The position numbers were made by a program, and so were the translations under genes. Source: Chloroflexota bacterium (lineage in GTDB: Bacteria; Chloroflexota; UBA6077). From it: DNA of 33,066 nt. Numbering within the stretch: position 1 is the stretch's first letter; each line of letters begins with the position of its first letter. Below the pieces are notes generated by a model. The model had not been told where the DNA came from. It was given only the letters and a program-made list of their open reading frames with translations, and did not search any database. Positions 15,267 through 23,252 of this stretch are shown here, one piece after another. Where the stretch lies: contig JAJZQR010000019.1 of the NCBI GenBank assembly GCA_021806765.1, forward strand, positions 1 to 33,066, given 5' to 3'.

Positions 15267-16229
15267 ATGCCAAACCCCGAGGAGTTCCGCCGGACCCGCC
15301 GCATCGTCGACCTGCTGCTGCGGATCGCCAACCAGCCCAGGCGGTGGACCCGCCGTGACCTGGCCGCCCACTACGAGATCAGCCAGCAGCAGGTGGACAA
15401 GGATCTGCGGCTGATCCGCCACGGCCTGGTGATGCCCCTCCTCCACTGCCGGGAGGGATACTACTTCGAGCGGCTGGCCCGCGTCCCGGCCCTCACCCTC
15501 AGCCTCCCCGAGGCCCTATCGCTGCTGCTGGCCGCGCGGCTGGGGCAGCAGATGCCCGGCGTGTCTCGATCCGACCTGGCCGCGGCCGTGGCCCGGCTGG
15601 AGGCATTGCTGCCCGGCGAGCTTCTGCCCCTGCTCGGGGGGATAGGCCGGGGCGACCGGGACGACAGCCCGCGGGGCGCGACGCTCCGGGAGTTGCAGAT
15701 GGCCATGGCGGAGAGGTCGCGGCTGCGGCTGATCTACCGCAGCGCGTCGCGGGCCGACGGTGCGGCGGAGAGGCGGGTGGATCCCTACACGCTGCTTCCC
15801 TACCTTCGGAGCTGGTACCTGGTGGGCTACTGCCACCTGCGTCGGGAGATCCGCATCTTCAAGGTGGACCGGATCAAGAGGCTCGCGCGCACGGGGGAGC
15901 GCTTCGTCCTTCCGGAGAGCTTCGACCTGTCGAAGTACCTGGGGCAGAGCTGGGGGCTGCTGCGTGGGGCGGCGGGGGAGCCGGAGGATGTGGTGCTGGA
16001 GTTCTCGGCCGAGGCGGGCCGGTGGGTGAGGGACGAGGAGTGGCACCCCAGCCAGCGGGTGGAGGACCTCCCCGACGGCCGTGTGCGGCTGGTCTTCCAC
16101 GTGGGGATCACCCCCGAGCTGCGGCGGTGGGTCCTCGGCTTCGGCCGGCAGGCGAGGGTGGTGCGGCCGGAGGGCCTGGCGGCGTGGGTGAGGCAGGAGG
16201 TGGAGGGGATGGGGGAGGGCACGTGGTGA
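15267..16229 (+). CDS. HTH and WYL-domain transcriptional regulator
   Basis: The 320-residue protein has an N-terminal helix-turn-helix (about 5-60: RRTRRIVDLLLRIANQPRRWTRRDLAAHYEIS) and a WYL-type ligand domain in the middle (about 145-215, with SRLRLIYRSASR and VDPYTLLPYLRSWYLVGYCHLR) followed by the WCX C-terminal region. WYL domains bind nucleic acid or nucleotide ligands, and WYL regulators are frequent beside CRISPR and phage-defence loci. GGGAGG six bases upstream supports the start at 15267; a longer open frame has no homology. GC returns to the host level. It is 1.4 kb upstream of cas3 with a VapBC pair between, so a role in cas control is possible but not shown. Confidence 0.9.
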   Translation: MPNPEEFRRTRRIVDLLLRIANQPRRWTRRDLAAHYEISQQQVDKDLRLIRHGLVMPLLHCREGYYFERLARVPALTLSLPEALSLLLAARLGQQMPGVSRSDLAAAVARLEALLPGELLPLLGGIGRGDRDDSPRGATLRELQMAMAERSRLRLIYRSASRADGAAERRVDPYTLLPYLRSWYLVGYCHLRREIRIFKVDRIKRLARTGERFVLPESFDLSKYLGQSWGLLRGAAGEPEDVVLEFSAEAGRWVRDEEWHPSQRVEDLPDGRVRLVFHVGITPELRRWVLGFGRQARVVRPEGLAAWVRQEVEGMGEGTW

Positions 16230-16235
16230 GGAACC

Positions 16236-16667
16236 TCAGAGTTCAGAAAGAAGCTTGACGTCCCCCGAATGGATCTTGCCGGCCAGTCGCCGATCCGCGG
16301 TGATGAAGGGGCAACCGAGTTCGGACGCCAGCGCCAGGAAGGCAGCATCGTAGACGGTGATGCCGACCTCGTAGGCGAGCGAGACGGCGCGGCGCAGGAG
16401 CAGTAGCGAAGGCTCAAAGAGCCGGACCTTGAGGTCAACGGTGCTCTGCAGGGCAGATACGGTGGTGGAGGGGGTAGTGCCGGGCTTGTTCTTCAGGACA
16501 TTGCCGAGCTCCCACAGGAGGAGGCTGGGGGCGCAGAGGGTCACTTCCTCGTTGACGTGCCGTTCCTGCAGCGCCAGCGCTCGAGTCACATCCTCCTCGC
16601 CTTCTCGCAGGAACCATTTGACCGCGACGGAGGTATCGACGACCAGAGCACCCGGTGGTGAGATCAT
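16236..16667 (-). CDS. VapC-type PIN-domain ribonuclease toxin
   Basis: The 143-residue protein is a PIN-domain nuclease. The four expected acidic residues are present: D11 (VVDTSVAVKWF), E53 (LLLWELGNVL), D107 (TVYDAAFLALA) and D125 (FITADRRL). VapC toxins cleave tRNA or rRNA once the partner antitoxin is lost. The start codon overlaps the stop codon of the upstream antitoxin gene (ATGA), the classic translational coupling of such pairs. Confidence 0.92.
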   Translation of the reverse strand: MISPPGALVVDTSVAVKWFLREGEEDVTRALALQERHVNEEVTLCAPSLLLWELGNVLKNKPGTTPSTTVSALQSTVDLKVRLFEPSLLLLRRAVSLAYEVGITVYDAAFLALASELGCPFITADRRLAGKIHSGDVKLLSEL

Positions 16668-16924
16668 CCGCGGCTCTCGCGCATCCGTCGGATCTCAGCC
16701 ACCGCGTCCCAGCTGGTCTCGTGATCCTGCCGCCGTATTTCGGCTTGAGTGGCGACCGCGTCCAGCACGGAGGGGTCCTCCCAGCGATGAGGTGTTCGTT
16801 GTTCGCGCAGGTACAGCTCAGCTGCTTCCTGCAGCAGTTCGTTGCGGGTTCGACGCTGGGCCTGCGCGGCTTCGTCGATCTCCCGGAGCACGTTCTCGGG
16901 TAGTGAGACCGTTACCTCAGCCAT
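16664..16924 (-). CDS. Ribbon-helix-helix antitoxin of VapBC-type pair
   Basis: The 86-residue protein begins with AEVTVSLPENVLREIDEAAQ and RRTRNELLQEAAELYL, the strand and two helices of a CopG/MetJ-type DNA-binding fold. The acidic C-terminal tail would wrap the toxin. The start at 16924 follows AGGAGGTG at ideal spacing; a longer frame to 16981 has no support. It overlaps the toxin gene by 4 bases. Confidence 0.88.
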   Translation of the reverse strand: MAEVTVSLPENVLREIDEAAQAQRRTRNELLQEAAELYLREQRTPHRWEDPSVLDAVATQAEIRRQDHETSWDAVAEIRRMRESRG

Positions 16925-17109
16925 CTGGCACCTCCTGGAACAGCCGGGAACATGATAGCAAGGGGGGGGTGTGGACAGCAAGGAGAGCGAGATGCCGCCA
17001 GCCCGGCGGCACCATGGCGGACCACAACAATTGTACGGACGCCTCCGGGGATGGGTGGACGACGGTCGCTCCAGTCCATCAAAGGGCGGACAATCCGGCT
17101 GCTGCTCGG

Positions 17110-17205
17110 GTTTCAGTATCCTTCAGTGGATCGACATATTTGCAGGCAAGTAGCACAACCACGTAATACTTTCAGTTCCCTTCAGCGGGATTGCATGATG
17201 GGATA
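17110..17205 (-). ncRNA. crRNA-like mini-array: two degenerate CRISPR repeats around a short spacer
   Basis: Read on the minus strand, 17205-17169 and 17146-17110 end like the array repeat. The first ends with the full 8-nt handle ACTGAAAG (17176-17169); the second keeps CGATCC, TGAAGGATACTGAAA and a final C instead of G. Both keep a 4-bp hairpin directly before the handle, TCCC/GGGA in the first and ATCC/GGAT in the second, each with a six-base loop ending TGAA. The 5' halves are poorly conserved. The handles are 59 nt apart, shorter than the 72-78 nt array units. Cas6 processing would give one small RNA whose spacer begins TATTACGTGGT. The start of this spacer matches the region just before cas3. 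The architecture is that of CreA/CreR-type regulatory RNAs. A promoter for it was not recognised. A decayed array remnant is the alternative. Confidence 0.65.
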
Positions 17206-17495
17206 ACGCAGGATGCGATTTCCCACCTTGGCGCCTACGGCATGTCTTCAAACGGCTCCGGGTGCCAAACGCGACCCGGCCGGTGGCAAGACGAACACCA
17301 GGCTCGGAAGCGGGCCCCGGTTTCTGAGTGGTTAGCAGTTGTGCGCTTGGGCACGGACACCCTGGTGCCCGTGCCGATGCAGAGTAGGCTGCACCGGACC
17401 GCACGGGTCCCAACCATTCTAGCACAGGGGCGACTGGCTTGTGCGGGGATGCGGCTGTCCTTGTGGGAGTTGGGGATCAGGCGGGCGGGTGCATC

Positions 17496-17524
17496 TTGAC
17501 AGTGGAGGAAGTAGGTGGTAGGGT
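17496..17524 (+). promoter_or_regulatory. Candidate promoter of the cas operon
   Basis: TTGACA (17496-17501) and TAGGGT (17519-17524) are 17 bases apart. The -35 is perfect and the -10 is weak. The predicted start is near 17531, about 87 bases before cas3. Confidence 0.5.
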
Positions 17525-17533
17525 GGCGGCAAT

Positions 17534-17549
17534 CACTACCACGTAATAC
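17534..17549. promoter_or_regulatory. Target-like site matching the pseudo-spacer seed
   Basis: CACTACCACGTAATAC here differs by one base from CACAACCACGTAATAC at 17154-17169, which is the start of the pseudo-spacer. On the minus strand the first 11 spacer bases match without a gap and 14 of the first 15 match. It lies at about +3 to +18 of the predicted cas transcript. The three bases 5' of the match on that strand are CCG, the possible PAM. Confidence 0.6.
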
Positions 17550-17617
17550 GGATCAAGTCATTCATGCATATCAGGGTGGAAGAACTGTGTGTGCTTGAGT
17601 CTCGGCTGGAGGACTGA

Positions 17618-20371
17618 ATGGGCTTGTCGATTCTTGTCACCAACTTGCCACCAGCCACCGACGGCGACGTGTCTGAGGCGCTGACACAGCTTTTCCAGGA
17701 CTACGCGCGCACTGGGGACGGGCAGGTCTACCCTATCTTCCGCCACCAAGCCGAGGTTTTCCGTCTGGTCGACGCAGATCGGGAGGTGTTCCTGGTTGCA
17801 GGAACGGCAGCCGGCAAGACGCTCGCCATCGCTGTGCCCCTTTTCCACAAACTGGCGACGGGACGCATCCGCAAGGTCCTGCTAATGTACCCCACCATCG
17901 CTCTGATGGAGGACCAGTGTCGGGTTATGGACAAGCTGGCCGAGCTCACCCGCCTCGACGTAGGGCGGCTCCGGGGAGGGATGTCCCGCACAGAGTTGAT
18001 CGCTGCCCTCAACAAACCTGTGATCGTGGCGACTCCCGACGAGGTGTACTGGTTCTTCCGCAAGAACGTGAAGTATAGCGGCCTGCTCATCTATGGCTTG
18101 GCCCTGGTGGACGAGCTCGTGCTGGACGAGGCACACCTCTTCAACGGGTTAATGCTCCGGAACTTCCAGCACCTGTGGCAGCGCATGCGAACCCTGGCGA
18201 GCTGTTTGGGGAAGGCTCCGCGACTGCACATTCTCACTGCAACACCAACCGACGCACTTCGGCAACTGAACCAGGCGGTCCGTGTTGATGGCAAGTCCAA
18301 ATGCCACGATGTCAACGTGGAATTTCGACTCAGAGCGCCATCTGAAAAGCGCGCTGGCCAGTTCGTGAGCACCGTCGACGAGGTGCTTGATGCTGAGCAC
18401 TCGAAGGTGCTCGTTGTCTGCAACTCTGCCCGGATGGCGCACCAGCTGTTCGAGAGCCAATCCGTCAGGAAGTTCAAGGCGGAACAGTCCTCGATGATTC
18501 CGATCGGGCACCGATTGAGGTTCGGCAAGGTCACTTTGGGCGATCTGAACGTCTGGTTGGAAAGAGCAGGCGTAGAGAAGGAGTTGGTCGACGAACTGAA
18601 CACGAGACTGGTTCGCGAGGAGGATGTAATCCTGGCTGATCTCCCGGACGGCACGGCGCTGAACCTGCCGCTGCAAGATATCGTAACGCATGCTACCGAG
18701 GTGCTGGAGCGGCAGTGCTGGCGCGTCAAGCACGCACTGTGGGAGCGCTACCAGCAGCCGGGTGAGACATGGGAATCCGTTCTGAACAATCGTCCATTGC
18801 CCTGTCGGATCATCGCTGCAGTGCGGAACCGCTTGATGCAAGCCAGCAACCTGGAGGAGCAGCAGACCATTGTGGACGAGTGGCTGACGGACACGCTTGA
18901 GAGGTTGAGCAACGTTAGTGATGACCCTGTCCACTGCAGGGCGAGCGGGTTTACCGCGCTAGCTGGCGCCTTCGTTTCCGTTGGTCTGGACAAGCAACTC
19001 GCGTCACTCCTCACGAGTCGGCTGGTGTTCGAGATGCGCGCGGACCCCGCCCAACTCCCCGTGCGGGGCCTGAGCCGTCGCCCTGTCTACTTGCGCTGGC
19101 TGGAGCGGATTGTGGGGGGCGACAAAGGGGATAGGGTGCGCGAGGTCGTCAAGGCTGGTTTGGAGTCGGGCGACCTTAACGTCGAGTGTCGTCACGTCGG
19201 CTTGTGGAAGGGATCAGATGTGCCTGTCATTGTCTACTCTGGCAGCATGGCAAAGCAGGCGCGAGAGGGCCTAATCAATGTCTTTTCCGACCTGGAGCGC
19301 GCGGTGCTCATTTCCACGTCGGCAGTGGAGGTCGGGGTGGACTTTCACGCCGACACGCTTGTCACCGAAGAGTGCGAAGGCAACTCGTTTCTTCAGCGGT
19401 TCGGGCGTGTGGGGCGGCACGGCCCGGGAGGCATGGTCATCGCGTTTGTGGGCGGAGATGTCTACGGCGAACTTGACGAAATTGCCCGAGCGAAGATGGC
19501 TCGCGAGGAGTTCTCGACCAAGATTGCGCGGCTCCTGCCCCGCCGCAACTATGCCGCCGATTCGGAACTACTGGACGCCAGTCACTACCTCATCAACGCA
19601 CAACTGGGAAGGGTTGGCGAGCGGCTCAACTGCGCTGCAGACTTGACGAGGGTGAAGCCGATGGCCGAGGAACTCCGCTCCGCCGGGGTTCAGCTCGGCT
19701 TCGGGTTGCGCAGCACCATGCCACAAGTGACCCTGCGCGATGGGGTGACCAAGGATCCGTTCTACTTGCTGCGTTATGTGGATGACCAGGACCTACGGCC
19801 CAGCAGTTCCTCTTTTGAGCTGGCGCGAGCGAAGACGTGGTTCACGAGCCTGGTTTTTGAGCGGGCGCGATTCGACGTGATCGTGGATCTGGATGAAACG
19901 CTGAAGGCAAGTCGGCACGCGTTCATTTGGGCGGGAGACCGTTTTCGCGTCTGGTCGCACCCCGCAGCGGGCATCGCATATCTCCACAGAATGTGCGACC
20001 ACTTCAGAGGGGTCGGCGGTTGGGATAAGTGGCACGAAGGAAACTTCATCCTGCTGCACGGTGATGTCTATCTTTCACGGATCGACCGCAAGGTGCCACA
20101 TCCGGAAATCGTGCGAGACACCGAGCAAAACCCCCTGTTCATTCCCAGCCAGACTTACCTTGTCCTGTGGGGGTGGACGGATGCTGGCGAAACACGCACG
20201 CTGCTTGAATCTGCGAAGGTGTCTGATTGGGAGGAGCTTCACTACGACTGGGACAGGCTTGTGCAAGATTGGGACGCGAAGGCGATGGTGATCTTGGAAA
20301 ACGCGGCGGGCGCATGTTTCGCGGCTTACAGGGAGTTAAGGGGCTATGCTGGTCGCCAAGTTCAGGAATAG
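17618..20371 (+). CDS. cas3: CRISPR-associated helicase Cas3' (type I-D-like, no HD domain)
   Basis: The 917-residue protein is a superfamily 2 helicase. Walker A is AGTAAGKT (61-68), the DEAH box is at 170-173, LTATPTD near 210 is motif III, and QRFGRVGRHG is motif VI. There is no HD nuclease domain; that activity is encoded by the next gene. Cas3' is recruited by Cascade bound to target DNA and unwinds it for degradation. GGAGGA precedes the ATG. It is the first gene of a tightly packed operon, and the HD gene starts within its last 26 bases. The form of the helicase and the Csc1/Csc2 genes downstream support type I-D. It is at the long end for I-D Cas3'. Confidence 0.88.
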   Translation: MGLSILVTNLPPATDGDVSEALTQLFQDYARTGDGQVYPIFRHQAEVFRLVDADREVFLVAGTAAGKTLAIAVPLFHKLATGRIRKVLLMYPTIALMEDQCRVMDKLAELTRLDVGRLRGGMSRTELIAALNKPVIVATPDEVYWFFRKNVKYSGLLIYGLALVDELVLDEAHLFNGLMLRNFQHLWQRMRTLASCLGKAPRLHILTATPTDALRQLNQAVRVDGKSKCHDVNVEFRLRAPSEKRAGQFVSTVDEVLDAEHSKVLVVCNSARMAHQLFESQSVRKFKAEQSSMIPIGHRLRFGKVTLGDLNVWLERAGVEKELVDELNTRLVREEDVILADLPDGTALNLPLQDIVTHATEVLERQCWRVKHALWERYQQPGETWESVLNNRPLPCRIIAAVRNRLMQASNLEEQQTIVDEWLTDTLERLSNVSDDPVHCRASGFTALAGAFVSVGLDKQLASLLTSRLVFEMRADPAQLPVRGLSRRPVYLRWLERIVGGDKGDRVREVVKAGLESGDLNVECRHVGLWKGSDVPVIVYSGSMAKQAREGLINVFSDLERAVLISTSAVEVGVDFHADTLVTEECEGNSFLQRFGRVGRHGPGGMVIAFVGGDVYGELDEIARAKMAREEFSTKIARLLPRRNYAADSELLDASHYLINAQLGRVGERLNCAADLTRVKPMAEELRSAGVQLGFGLRSTMPQVTLRDGVTKDPFYLLRYVDDQDLRPSSSSFELARAKTWFTSLVFERARFDVIVDLDETLKASRHAFIWAGDRFRVWSHPAAGIAYLHRMCDHFRGVGGWDKWHEGNFILLHGDVYLSRIDRKVPHPEIVRDTEQNPLFIPSQTYLVLWGWTDAGETRTLLESAKVSDWEELHYDWDRLVQDWDAKAMVILENAAGACFAAYRELRGYAGRQVQE

Positions 20372-21113
20372 CCTGGCCAAGTCGTCGCACTCTGGCGAGA
20401 CGCTTTATGACCATGCGATGGACTGCGCGAAAGTTGCCCACAAGCTCTTGACTGACGAACGGCTTGCGCCCGCCGACTATCCGAAGCAGAAGCGTGACCA
20501 GCTATTGTTTGCAGTGTTCATCCATGACATCGGCAAACTCGACCCTGACTTTCAAGCGATGCTGCAAGCCGCCCGCGATGGTGCGCCGCTGCCTTCCAAG
20601 CGCGTGAAGCACGAGGCGAGCACGCTGGGCTTTGAGCAGTTGATCGTGGAAACGCAGGACGAGGTCACAGAACACCTACGTGCCGCGCTCGACTACCGGT
20701 TCACCGAACCGCTTGACCTCAACGATGCCCTGGCGTTTGCCGTGACTCATCATGGGCTGTTCTACCTGTCATTTGAGGAGCGCAACGGACAAGCGCTCAA
20801 GCGGATTCGACGCGAATGGACGGTGTTCAACTACGGCGAGCGGCAGCGCATCACACTGGTGGACCTCCTGCTTGACTACCATCCTCTGGGCGGGGTGGTG
20901 ATGATAGCCGACCTGCTGAGTTCGTTCTGCCACGAGCAACGCATTGCCGAAGCCGACGACGTCATTCGTCGAGCAAGGTCGTTGCGCGAGTTGATAGATG
21001 TGCTCCTGCAAGAAGGAGCAGCCGACACGGTTGAAGAAAGCATCAAGCAATACGACCCGCGGACCTACGGACTGCGCGATCTGCTCACTCTACTGGCGGG
21101 GGGGTTACCCTGA
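20346..21113 (+). CDS. Stand-alone HD nuclease, Cas3''-like
   Basis: The 255-residue protein is a metal-dependent HD nuclease. The motif order is H23 (YDHAMDCA), H60-D61 (FIHDIGKLDPDFQ), H89 (VKHEAS) and H135-H136 (VTHHGLF), the non-permuted order of Cas3''. In standard type I-D systems the HD domain is fused to the N-terminus of Cas10d and its motifs are circularly permuted as in type III Cas10. Here it is separate and canonical. It would cut the single strand exposed by the helicase. The gene overlaps cas3' by 26 bases and its stop overlaps the start of the next gene (TGATG), so expression is coupled. Confidence 0.87.
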   Translation: MLVAKFRNSLAKSSHSGETLYDHAMDCAKVAHKLLTDERLAPADYPKQKRDQLLFAVFIHDIGKLDPDFQAMLQAARDGAPLPSKRVKHEASTLGFEQLIVETQDEVTEHLRAALDYRFTEPLDLNDALAFAVTHHGLFYLSFEERNGQALKRIRREWTVFNYGERQRITLVDLLLDYHPLGGVVMIADLLSSFCHEQRIAEADDVIRRARSLRELIDVLLQEGAADTVEESIKQYDPRTYGLRDLLTLLAGGLP

Positions 21114-23251
21114 TGGAAAACGTCATCGAAATCATTCAACAGCAAGCTGAAGACGCGCTCAGCAAGTTGGACACTGAAGGCATCGTCGCGGCAGAGCACG
21201 TTGTCGACAGCGTCCTGCGCCGAACTGCTTACTGGGAGAGACCGACGCCGAATGGTGAGAAGCTGTTGTTCGTGCGGCTCTTCTCGCCTGTTGTTCAGCG
21301 TGAGGAGGTGTTCCTGGGCAACATTCTATTCAACGCCTTCCTGAGCAAAGCCTTTGCTCGCGCCATCACCGAGCGCAAGTTGGGCAGGACAGGATTGGTG
21401 GCGAACGACTTGGAGAACTACTACTTTCTCGTGCGGACTGCGTCCGGCATGGCGCATCTATCGGATGCGTTCCGCGCCGAGGTCGAGCGGAGTCTGCCCG
21501 ACCTGTTCTTTGGAGAGCAGGACGAGGCGAGGGGAATCTACGGCTCCTTGGAGACGATGCTGGATTTCGACAAGGCGAACGTTGAGCCTTTCCCTGTGTT
21601 CATCATGCTGCGGGCGTACGCCTCGCGATTGGAGAAGACCGTCCGCGAATCGTTGCTCCGCAAGATTGAGCAGGGCCCACTGGGCCGCAACCCCACCTCC
21701 ATCATGGCGAACCTTGCCTTCTTTTACAGCCACGACGGAGCCGAGATGCAAAGTCCCTATTTGTTTCTGGCGCGGCTGGCATCAGGATACGGCATTGTTG
21801 GCATGGATGACTTGCGGCAGGCCCTGAACCTGGAGGAGGACGTAAGCTTCGAAGATGAAACCACCATCAAGAGGCTCATTGAGGACTCACTCAAACAGGA
21901 GGATGGGCGGGGTTTCTCGCCCACCCGTTTCCGTAAGGTGCTGAAGGATACCGTCACAAATCTGGGCAACAGGGTGGACAAGGATCCCGATGGATGGCGA
22001 ATGCCCTACATTAGTAGCAAGTTCCTGTCGCGCGACGAGAGAACGATGGTGGCCGCGCTTCTGGGCGAGGTGTCGCTTGGATTTGTGACGGCAAGTTCCC
22101 CGAGGAACGCAGTTGGTATTGGCTGCCGAATCTGCGGCACCGAGCCGACGGAAGCACAAGACAAGAGCATCCTGATGGGGCAGAACACCCACAAGTTTCA
22201 CAACCAGTCGGGGAAGCAGGAAAGCGAAAAGGAGCCGAAAGCCTGTCTCCGTTGCGCCGCCAACACTTATCTGATGGTGAAGCTTATCGGTTCCGAAGCC
22301 ATTGGCCAACCCCAGGTCCCCAAGACCTATAACCTCATCTTCCACTATGGCAATCACAGCGATACAGAGGTAAGGGTTCTGGCCAAGATTCTGGACGATG
22401 CCTACGATATGGTGGCTCGGTGGAAATCGGCAGACGAAATCCACCGCAACGCGCTTAAGCGGATTGCGGAGTTGCAGAAGAAGGCGAAGCAAGAGTCCGA
22501 TGCAGCTAAACGGGCGAAATGGGATGAGGAACGCGCTGTAGCGGAGGGAGAGAGAGATTCTGCAACCAAACTAGTAACAAGCGCTGAAGACGCCCTCGCC
22601 ATGCTGTTCCCGCGTGCATCAACCGTCAACCCTCACGAGAATCCAGGGATAGACGGCCTATTCAGCATTCAGCCCCAAGAGAGCAAAACGGAGAGACACA
22701 TCCTGGGCTTGGGCATGGGTGGTTATAGAATGATTCTGTTCGTCCTCCCGCACATGCGCAAACCGATCGACCCGAAAGACAAGAAGCCGCACGACTATAG
22801 TCAGAGCCGCTTCTCGCAAAGCCGCGTGACGGTGACGGCGTTGCTCTCGTTCCTTCGCGAGCTGTGTGGCTGCGACGGGCCGTTCTACTACCAGTCGCTG
22901 CCCGCACTCACCCCGGATACTTTCCAGCGCGATACGTTCTACGTACGCAACGCACCTATCAGCGGGAAGAAGGCGCAGGATGAATACGAAGTCGTTACGC
23001 AGTTGGCATGGAGACTCGTCGCCCAGCGGGGCAGCGACGGCTTTGTACGCAAGGTAGTGCTTGCGGAAGAACTGCTAGAAGATCCTTTGGGTACGTTTGC
23101 GGCCGTAATGCGTGACAGTCCAATTCTTGAGCAGACCAAGGGCAATTACAGGAAGATGGGGGGGCGGTACCGCGAGGACTGGCAAGCTCAGGACTTGACC
23201 GAATACGCGAAGTTCATTCAACGACTGTCGGTACTTCAGGAGGTGAAATGA
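21113..23251 (+). CDS. Cas10d-like (Csc3) large subunit without HD domain
   Basis: The 712-residue protein is in the position of the I-D large subunit, between HD and Csc2 genes. A treble-clef zinc site is visible: C338-x-x-C341 (GCRICGTEP) and C378-x-x-C381 (ACLRCAAN). A coiled coil follows at about 440-500 (RIAELQKKAKQESDAAKRAK). The region around 530-570 (HILGLGMGGYRMILFVLP) could be the palm strand region. No GGDD cyclase motif is seen, as expected for Cas10d. It lacks the N-terminal HD, which is encoded separately upstream. The large subunit recognises the PAM and recruits Cas3'. Assignment rests on context, zinc site and size, so a divergent Cas8-type subunit cannot be excluded. Confidence 0.7.
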   Translation: MENVIEIIQQQAEDALSKLDTEGIVAAEHVVDSVLRRTAYWERPTPNGEKLLFVRLFSPVVQREEVFLGNILFNAFLSKAFARAITERKLGRTGLVANDLENYYFLVRTASGMAHLSDAFRAEVERSLPDLFFGEQDEARGIYGSLETMLDFDKANVEPFPVFIMLRAYASRLEKTVRESLLRKIEQGPLGRNPTSIMANLAFFYSHDGAEMQSPYLFLARLASGYGIVGMDDLRQALNLEEDVSFEDETTIKRLIEDSLKQEDGRGFSPTRFRKVLKDTVTNLGNRVDKDPDGWRMPYISSKFLSRDERTMVAALLGEVSLGFVTASSPRNAVGIGCRICGTEPTEAQDKSILMGQNTHKFHNQSGKQESEKEPKACLRCAANTYLMVKLIGSEAIGQPQVPKTYNLIFHYGNHSDTEVRVLAKILDDAYDMVARWKSADEIHRNALKRIAELQKKAKQESDAAKRAKWDEERAVAEGERDSATKLVTSAEDALAMLFPRASTVNPHENPGIDGLFSIQPQESKTERHILGLGMGGYRMILFVLPHMRKPIDPKDKKPHDYSQSRFSQSRVTVTALLSFLRELCGCDGPFYYQSLPALTPDTFQRDTFYVRNAPISGKKAQDEYEVVTQLAWRLVAQRGSDGFVRKVVLAEELLEDPLGTFAAVMRDSPILEQTKGNYRKMGGRYREDWQAQDLTEYAKFIQRLSVLQEVK

Positions 23252-23252
23252 G

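Larger units (their letters stand above)
16925..17617. other. 693-base noncoding stretch before the cas operon
   Basis: No convincing protein gene is seen. The stretch holds two minus-strand CRISPR-like pseudo-repeats (17110-17205), a cas promoter candidate (17496-17524), a short sequence repeated from the pseudo-spacer (17534-17549) and a 7-bp inverted repeat (GGCACGG 17350-17356 with CCGTGCC 17369-17375). The part 17206-17490 has no other recognised content. Confidence 0.7.

Noticed and set aside
17123..17499. Overlapping small frames on both strands before cas3, as a possible CreT-like toxin
   Set aside because: No start with a ribosome binding site and no protein-like composition. A toxin RNA cannot be excluded, but I cannot support one.
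21113..23251. Type III-like cyclase activity in the Cas10d-like protein
   Set aside because: No GGDD or similar motif is visible, and no CARF-domain gene is in the window.
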